From SIAJ01 sp036266155 (GTDB lineage: Bacteria; Planctomycetota; Planctomycetia; Gemmatales; Gemmataceae): a stretch of DNA of 44,666 nucleotides. Location: positions 1 through 44,666 of the forward strand of contig DATANR010000087.1 in assembly GCA_036266155.1 (NCBI GenBank), written 5' to 3'. Numbering within the stretch: position 1 is the stretch's first letter; each line of letters begins with the position of its first letter. The notes under the pieces are model-generated. The model saw only the letters and a list, made by a program, of their open reading frames with translations, had not been told where the DNA came from and did no database searches. Below, in pieces: positions 40,586 to 44,666 of this stretch. A program made the position numbers and the translations under genes.

Positions 40586-40609
40586 CGTCGAACTCGTCCT
40601 CAGATCGCA

Positions 40610-43600
40610 CTACCGAGCCGCCGCTGCCGTGACCGCCAGCAGCGCCGGAACGCCGGCTTTGTCCAAGCCCGGCAGCAAGTCAATGCTCGTTATTTCCACG
40701 TCGGGCCGGGCATTGGTCCATTGCACGGAGTAGGCGACCGCCGAGTCTTCGGTGCCGTCATATTTCCGCATCCACGCGACTTGCGCACCCGGCAGCGCGA
40801 GCGGCGTCTTCTGCCGGAAACTCTCAATATGAATTTCGGCATAGATCGGGACGTCGGCCGTCTTGCCGTCGGCGTAGTGGACGGCGAAGCGCGCGACTTC
40901 GAGTTGCTTGCCCTTCTTGCGGTCGTCCTGGCTTGGCCGCTTGTCGATGCGGGCGGCCATCAGGAAGAACAACGCGTCGGCCTTGCGGGCCACCGGGATG
41001 CCCTTCACCTCCGCCGGCAGCTTACCCGGCACCCCGGGGCCGTCGAGCATCACGACCGTGGGCACGGGCGACGTCGCGAACTCAAAGATGTCGTACGGCA
41101 CGCCGGCGAGCGTGTGCTTGCCGGTCGGCAAGTCCCGGAAGGTGAAGCGTTTGTCGCCGAACCAGCCCTTCTCGTCGCGGAAGGCCGTCGCGTGCTTCGA
41201 TAGATCGACCGGCTTGTATTCGAGGTTAGCGCCGGCGATCACGCTCTTGCCCGCGAACGGTGCGTTCAGGTTCCGCAGCATGGCCGCCAGGATGTTGCGC
41301 TTCTTGTCCGCGTTGATCGGCACCTCCTCACGCTCCTGGAAGTTCAGATTACAGAGGAGGATGCCGCCCTTGCCGCGTGGATACTCCATCAGCCCGCCGA
41401 TGTTGAGGAGCGGCTTCACACGCTCATAGAACTCCGGCGGCCGCTTCACCTTGATGAAGATGTTGTCGATGCCGACGAGCGCGCCCTTGCCCGGCGTCTC
41501 CTGCCAGCCGGCGATTTGCAGCGTCATCTTCTTCGCGGCCACCGGCGGATTGACGGCCAGCACCTGCGGGTCACCGGTCGGCGGCACCTCGTAGCTGCGC
41601 TTGTCGTTGTCAAAGACCAGGTTGATCTTCGTTTGCGGCCAGTAGTTCGTGTTGCCGATCCAGGTGAACTCGGTCACCGTCTCTTGTTTCGGGAAGTTGA
41701 TCACGACGTCCGATGGCGAACCGTCCTTGTTGATCGGAAAATTGATGATGAGCGGCCAACCGTCGGCGTTGACGAAGCCGTTGACGATGTTGTCGTAGGC
41801 GAAGAACGGCGACTTGCAGAACGGGGCGATCTCGTCGAAATCGACCACGTAGGTGAATTCATCGGCGACGACGTAGTTGCCCTCGGTCCAGTCGAAGATG
41901 CGCTTCGACGAGTACATCGTCGCGTCGGCCCCAGTGACGCCGGCCATGATCGGCCGGCGCACGGGCGCGAGCGTGACGCGCTCACGCTTGAACGGCCGGA
42001 TCGAATGCTCCCAGCCGATGAGCCGGTTGTAGCTCGCCAGCCCGTTGGGCGTCAAGCCGTTGAGCACGATCCATCCGCCGGCCTTGGTAAAATCGTCGAC
42101 CTTCGCCGCATTGTCGGCGAGCAGCTTCAGATTCTCCGGCGTGGCGTGCACTATCGCGATGCCGCCTGGCTTCGCAATGGCCGCGAGCGCATCGGCGGCC
42201 GCATCGTACTTGAGGCCCATCGCATCGAGCGTCTTACCGAGCATCGACGAGCCGGCCGTCGCCGCCGCGACCGGCCGGAAAACCTGCTTGTAGCTGCCGG
42301 CGTAGCCGATCAAATTCAAAAGAAGCTGCTGGGCCGGCGCATTCTCCGCGATCTTCTCGCCGACGCGGAGCTGGCTGAGCAGCAGCACACCTTGGCCCGC
42401 GGGCACTTCGACAAGCGCTGAGTTGCCAAGCGTGTCGCCGCACTGGATCAACGACCGAGCGCCGCGCGTCGGCTTCTTATAGGCGTTGTGGTAAAGCAGT
42501 TCGTCCGTGCCCCAGGTGAAGAAGTCCTTGTCCTTCAGCCCCTTCAATGCTGGATGTTCCAGGTCCTCCGCGAAGCCGACGCGGCCGTCGTTTATCTCCG
42601 CTTCCATGACGGCAGGCAGCGCCTGGAAGCGCAACGGATTGTTTTGCTCGAGCACGATAACGGCCCGACCCGCCGACGCATACGCCGCAAGCCGGCTCGC
42701 TGTGCTCTCGGCGGCGTCGAGCGCGTCCCTGCCGATGAGCACGGTCTTCACGCCCTCGGGCAAGGTCTTCAGGTTTTCGAGCGCCGTGAACCCAATCCCC
42801 TGCTCTTTCAAAAACGCCGTCGTCGTCCCCGCCGGATCATAGACCGCAAACCCCGCCGCTTGCGGCGTAGCGCGCGCCGTCACCCCCAAAACCGAAACGG
42901 CCTTCACATCGCGAAAAACCTCCTTGTCATCGACCGTGAGTCGCAGCACCAACTCGCCCTCGGCTCGTCCCGAAATCGGCGGCATGCGCAACGCCAGCTT
43001 GAAGTCGTGCCGCTCGCCCGCCGGCACCTCGAACTTCTCGGACCCGCTCTTAACCTCCATACCGGCGACCGTGAACTTCCATTCAAACCGAATCGGATCG
43101 CTGAAGCGTGTGTCGTTGCACAGCATCAGCGTCCGCTCAACGCGCTCGCCCGCTCGGAACGTCCAGTCCCACTCGCGGCAGAGCACGGCACGCGGCGACA
43201 TGTACAACCACTGGCTGTCGTCGCCGTCGCTCGGCCCACAATAAAAATCCCAGGCGCCGTAGCCGTTCCAGCGGTAGCCCTGTTGCAGGATCGAGAGCAT
43301 CAGCCCACAGGCCTTGAGCGTGCCAGCCTTGCCGGTTATGGCCGCCTCGCCGCCGATCGTCGATAGCTCGGGATGGTTGCCCGTGAAGTAAAAGTCCTCG
43401 CCGAGGTAGCGCGGCCGCTTCTCGTCCCACATCCAACGTCCGCGGCCCGCCGACTTCGGGTTCGGCTGATACGCCGCCCCCGGATAGGCCGTGAATTTGC
43501 CAGGCACATCGAGCGCCAGGTAGTGATCGCAGTGGACCGGGATCGACTGGTCCTTGTTCGCGCCGCCGCCGTCGGTCATGATGCCGCGCGTCGGATCGAC

Positions 43601-44666
43601 CGCTTGCACCGCCTTCGCGCAGCGCAGGGCTTCGCGCTCGAACTCGTCCATCAGCCCGCCGTAGAGATTGATGCAGTTGATGTAGAGCCACTCGTTTTCG
43701 ACCGACCAGACCTGGATGCACGGGTGATTGCGCTCACCCTTGACCTGCGCCGCCATCTGCTCGACCCAGTTGTTCATCAGCTCCATCTTGATCTTGGAGC
43801 CATAGAGCTTTTGCAATTCCGGGTCGTTCTCGACAGCCATCGAGCCGATCGCTTCGCCGTCAAGGATGCCGCAGCGGCGAATGGGCATGCCGTGCGTGTC
43901 CATCCAATCGAGCGCATCATCGGGGCTCATGCCGAAGAACGGCCGCGGTCCGCCCTGCGTGGCCCCGCTCATGCGCCAGGTGTTCTGATGGGTCTTGTGC
44001 ATGAACGCGAGCCATTCGTCGGGTGTGTTGCCTTTCTGTGACGACAGTTGCCAGCCGTGCCAGACGATGCCGTTGAGGGTAAAATCCTTGCCGTTGATGC
44101 CCCACTCACGGAAGCCGAAGGGCGTGTGGCGTACATCGACGGGCTTGCCGTCGATCTTGATCGTCGTCCGCAGGTCATAGAGGAACGGATCGTCCGGCCA
44201 CCAGAGATGCGCATCGGCCCAGTCGCCCATCACCTCGGCCACTTCGCTCTTGCCCGCCACGATCTTCAACGATTTCGCCGGCAGAGTCTTCGCCACCTGG
44301 CCGTTCTTATGATCGATGGCTTCGCACACGATCTCGGCGGCCGCGTCCTTCGCGGTCGAATTCGCCACGGTGACTTCAACGACAAGTTCCTTCTTCGCCG
44401 TCGACGGCTTCACGAACACGTCGGAGCTGTATGTCGGTCCAACGGCCGTTAACGTCGGCGTCACCAGGATGCCCGATTGCTGCGAGCCCCACAATGGATA
44501 GGCGAGATCCTGAAAACCCATGCGGGCGAAGTCCGGCGGCAAGTTGAATTTCTCACGCAGCTTCATCGGCCGCGTCGGGTTCACGGAGTAGCCGTACCAG
44601 TAATCGCGGATACCGACGCGAATCTCGTTGACGTCGCCCGGCTTGATGCCCTGGGTGACGTCGATG
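40610..44666 (-). CDS. Large glycoside hydrolase family 2 protein (5' end beyond the window)
   Basis: At least 1351 residues; the frame stays open to the window edge (IDVTQGIKPGDVNEIRVGIR, part of the GH2 sugar-binding domain), so the start is missing. Order: jelly-roll domain end, Ig-like domain (PFLYDLRTTIKIDGKPVDV, FGFREWGINGKDFTLNG), TIM barrel with the acid/base Glu in VWSVENEWLY (codon 43691-43693) and probable nucleophile in RYLGEDFYFTG. A long C-terminal part (~700 residues) follows, with a glutamine-amidotransferase-like or beta-galactosidase trimerisation-like stretch and a discoidin-like segment (TEFTWIGNTNYWPQTKINLV). GH2 covers beta-galactosidases, mannosidases and glucuronidases; the exact substrate is unknown. 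One dispersed palindrome (42853-42872) is read in frame as ATPQAAG. Confidence 0.93.
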   Translation of the reverse strand, partial: IDVTQGIKPGDVNEIRVGIRDYWYGYSVNPTRPMKLREKFNLPPDFARMGFQDLAYPLWGSQQSGILVTPTLTAVGPTYSSDVFVKPSTAKKELVVEVTVANSTAKDAAAEIVCEAIDHKNGQVAKTLPAKSLKIVAGKSEVAEVMGDWADAHLWWPDDPFLYDLRTTIKIDGKPVDVRHTPFGFREWGINGKDFTLNGIVWHGWQLSSQKGNTPDEWLAFMHKTHQNTWRMSGATQGGPRPFFGMSPDDALDWMDTHGMPIRRCGILDGEAIGSMAVENDPELQKLYGSKIKMELMNNWVEQMAAQVKGERNHPCIQVWSVENEWLYINCINLYGGLMDEFEREALRCAKAVQAVDPTRGIMTDGGGANKDQSIPVHCDHYLALDVPGKFTAYPGAAYQPNPKSAGRGRWMWDEKRPRYLGEDFYFTGNHPELSTIGGEAAITGKAGTLKACGLMLSILQQGYRWNGYGAWDFYCGPSDGDDSQWLYMSPRAVLCREWDWTFRAGERVERTLMLCNDTRFSDPIRFEWKFTVAGMEVKSGSEKFEVPAGERHDFKLALRMPPISGRAEGELVLRLTVDDKEVFRDVKAVSVLGVTARATPQAAGFAVYDPAGTTTAFLKEQGIGFTALENLKTLPEGVKTVLIGRDALDAAESTASRLAAYASAGRAVIVLEQNNPLRFQALPAVMEAEINDGRVGFAEDLEHPALKGLKDKDFFTWGTDELLYHNAYKKPTRGARSLIQCGDTLGNSALVEVPAGQGVLLLSQLRVGEKIAENAPAQQLLLNLIGYAGSYKQVFRPVAAATAGSSMLGKTLDAMGLKYDAAADALAAIAKPGGIAIVHATPENLKLLADNAAKVDDFTKAGGWIVLNGLTPNGLASYNRLIGWEHSIRPFKRERVTLAPVRRPIMAGVTGADATMYSSKRIFDWTEGNYVVADEFTYVVDFDEIAPFCKSPFFAYDNIVNGFVNADGWPLIINFPINKDGSPSDVVINFPKQETVTEFTWIGNTNYWPQTKINLVFDNDKRSYEVPPTGDPQVLAVNPPVAAKKMTLQIAGWQETPGKGALVGIDNIFIKVKRPPEFYERVKPLLNIGGLMEYPRGKGGILLCNLNFQEREEVPINADKKRNILAAMLRNLNAPFAGKSVIAGANLEYKPVDLSKHATAFRDEKGWFGDKRFTFRDLPTGKHTLAGVPYDIFEFATSPVPTVVMLDGPGVPGKLPAEVKGIPVARKADALFFLMAARIDKRPSQDDRKKGKQLEVARFAVHYADGKTADVPIYAEIHIESFRQKTPLALPGAQVAWMRKYDGTEDSAVAYSVQWTNARPDVEITSIDLLPGLDKAGVPALLAVTAAAAR
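42853..42872. repeat. CGCTACGCCGCAAGCGGCGG repeat, copy 5 (reverse)
   Basis: Exact reverse-complement copy inside the GH2 gene, read as RATPQAAG in a linker between beta domains. A shorter related piece, TACGCCGCAAGCCGGC, lies at about 42681. Confidence 0.8.

Noticed and set aside
17335..42872. CRISPR array suggested by repeated palindromes
   Set aside because: Copies are kilobases apart, not regularly spaced, and there are no spacers or cas genes.

Overview
The window (about 44.7 kb, GC-rich) looks like a chromosomal segment of a planctomycete, most likely of the Gemmata/Pirellula type. The evidence is two loci combining DUF1549/DUF1553 c-type-cytochrome-like proteins with Tat-exported DUF1501 proteins, a sulfatase, a predicted surface protein whose N-terminus carries the planctomycete-style motif LEDRAVPA, an ECF sigma factor of planctomycete type, and dispersed GC-rich palindromes. 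The order- or family-level placement is inference. No rRNA, tRNA, CRISPR array or intact mobile element is seen.

Layout. 0.1-5.9 kb (+ strand): copper amine oxidase, sulfatase, SGNH/sialate-type esterase, two-TM potassium channel. 5.9-9.2 kb (- strand): ECF sigma factor with a long extra N-terminus, then csrA, then an SdrD-B repeat surface protein. 9.4-10.5 kb (+): S9 peptidase. 10.5-14.5 kb (-): operon DUF1549/DUF1553, DUF1501, WD40. 14.8-17.9 kb (-): tightly packed operon of a ChbG/HpnK-type deacetylase, a GT2 transferase and a GT87-type membrane transferase, with an IS transposase fragment upstream. 18.6-28.0 kb (-): five-gene operon of ATP-grasp, alpha-E, transglutaminase-DUF2126, ATP-grasp/alpha-E fusion and transglutaminase. 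This looks like a peptide synthesis and modification (amidoligase) system in two versions. 28.3-30.7 kb (+): membrane-anchored pseudokinase and a sugar phosphate isomerase/epimerase. 30.7-33.9 kb (-): HAD-like protein, FabZ-like dehydratase, TrmB, D-Ala-D-Ala-ligase-like ATP-grasp. 34.0-39.5 kb (-): GntR/FCD regulator, a large PSCyt1-DUF1549-LamG-DUF1553 protein, DUF1501. 39.8-40.6 kb (+): lipoprotein alpha/beta hydrolase. 40.6 kb to the right edge (-): large GH2 glycosidase, cut by the window end.

How it fits together: several genes are predicted exported enzymes for polysaccharide, sulfate-ester, amine and peptide breakdown (sulfatase, esterase, GH2, S9, DUF1501/DUF1553 systems). Others modify the envelope (glycosyltransferases, amidoligase cluster) or regulate (GntR, ECF sigma, CsrA, pseudokinase). 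Operons are compact and repeatedly show 4-bp stop/start overlaps. The most unusual points are the sigma factor that begins like a surface protein and sits beside csrA and a surface protein with the same leader; at least four palindrome families sharing a CGYAAGC core, several inserted in frame in genes; a degenerate kinase divergent from the amidoligase operon; and a HAD protein lacking its nucleophile.
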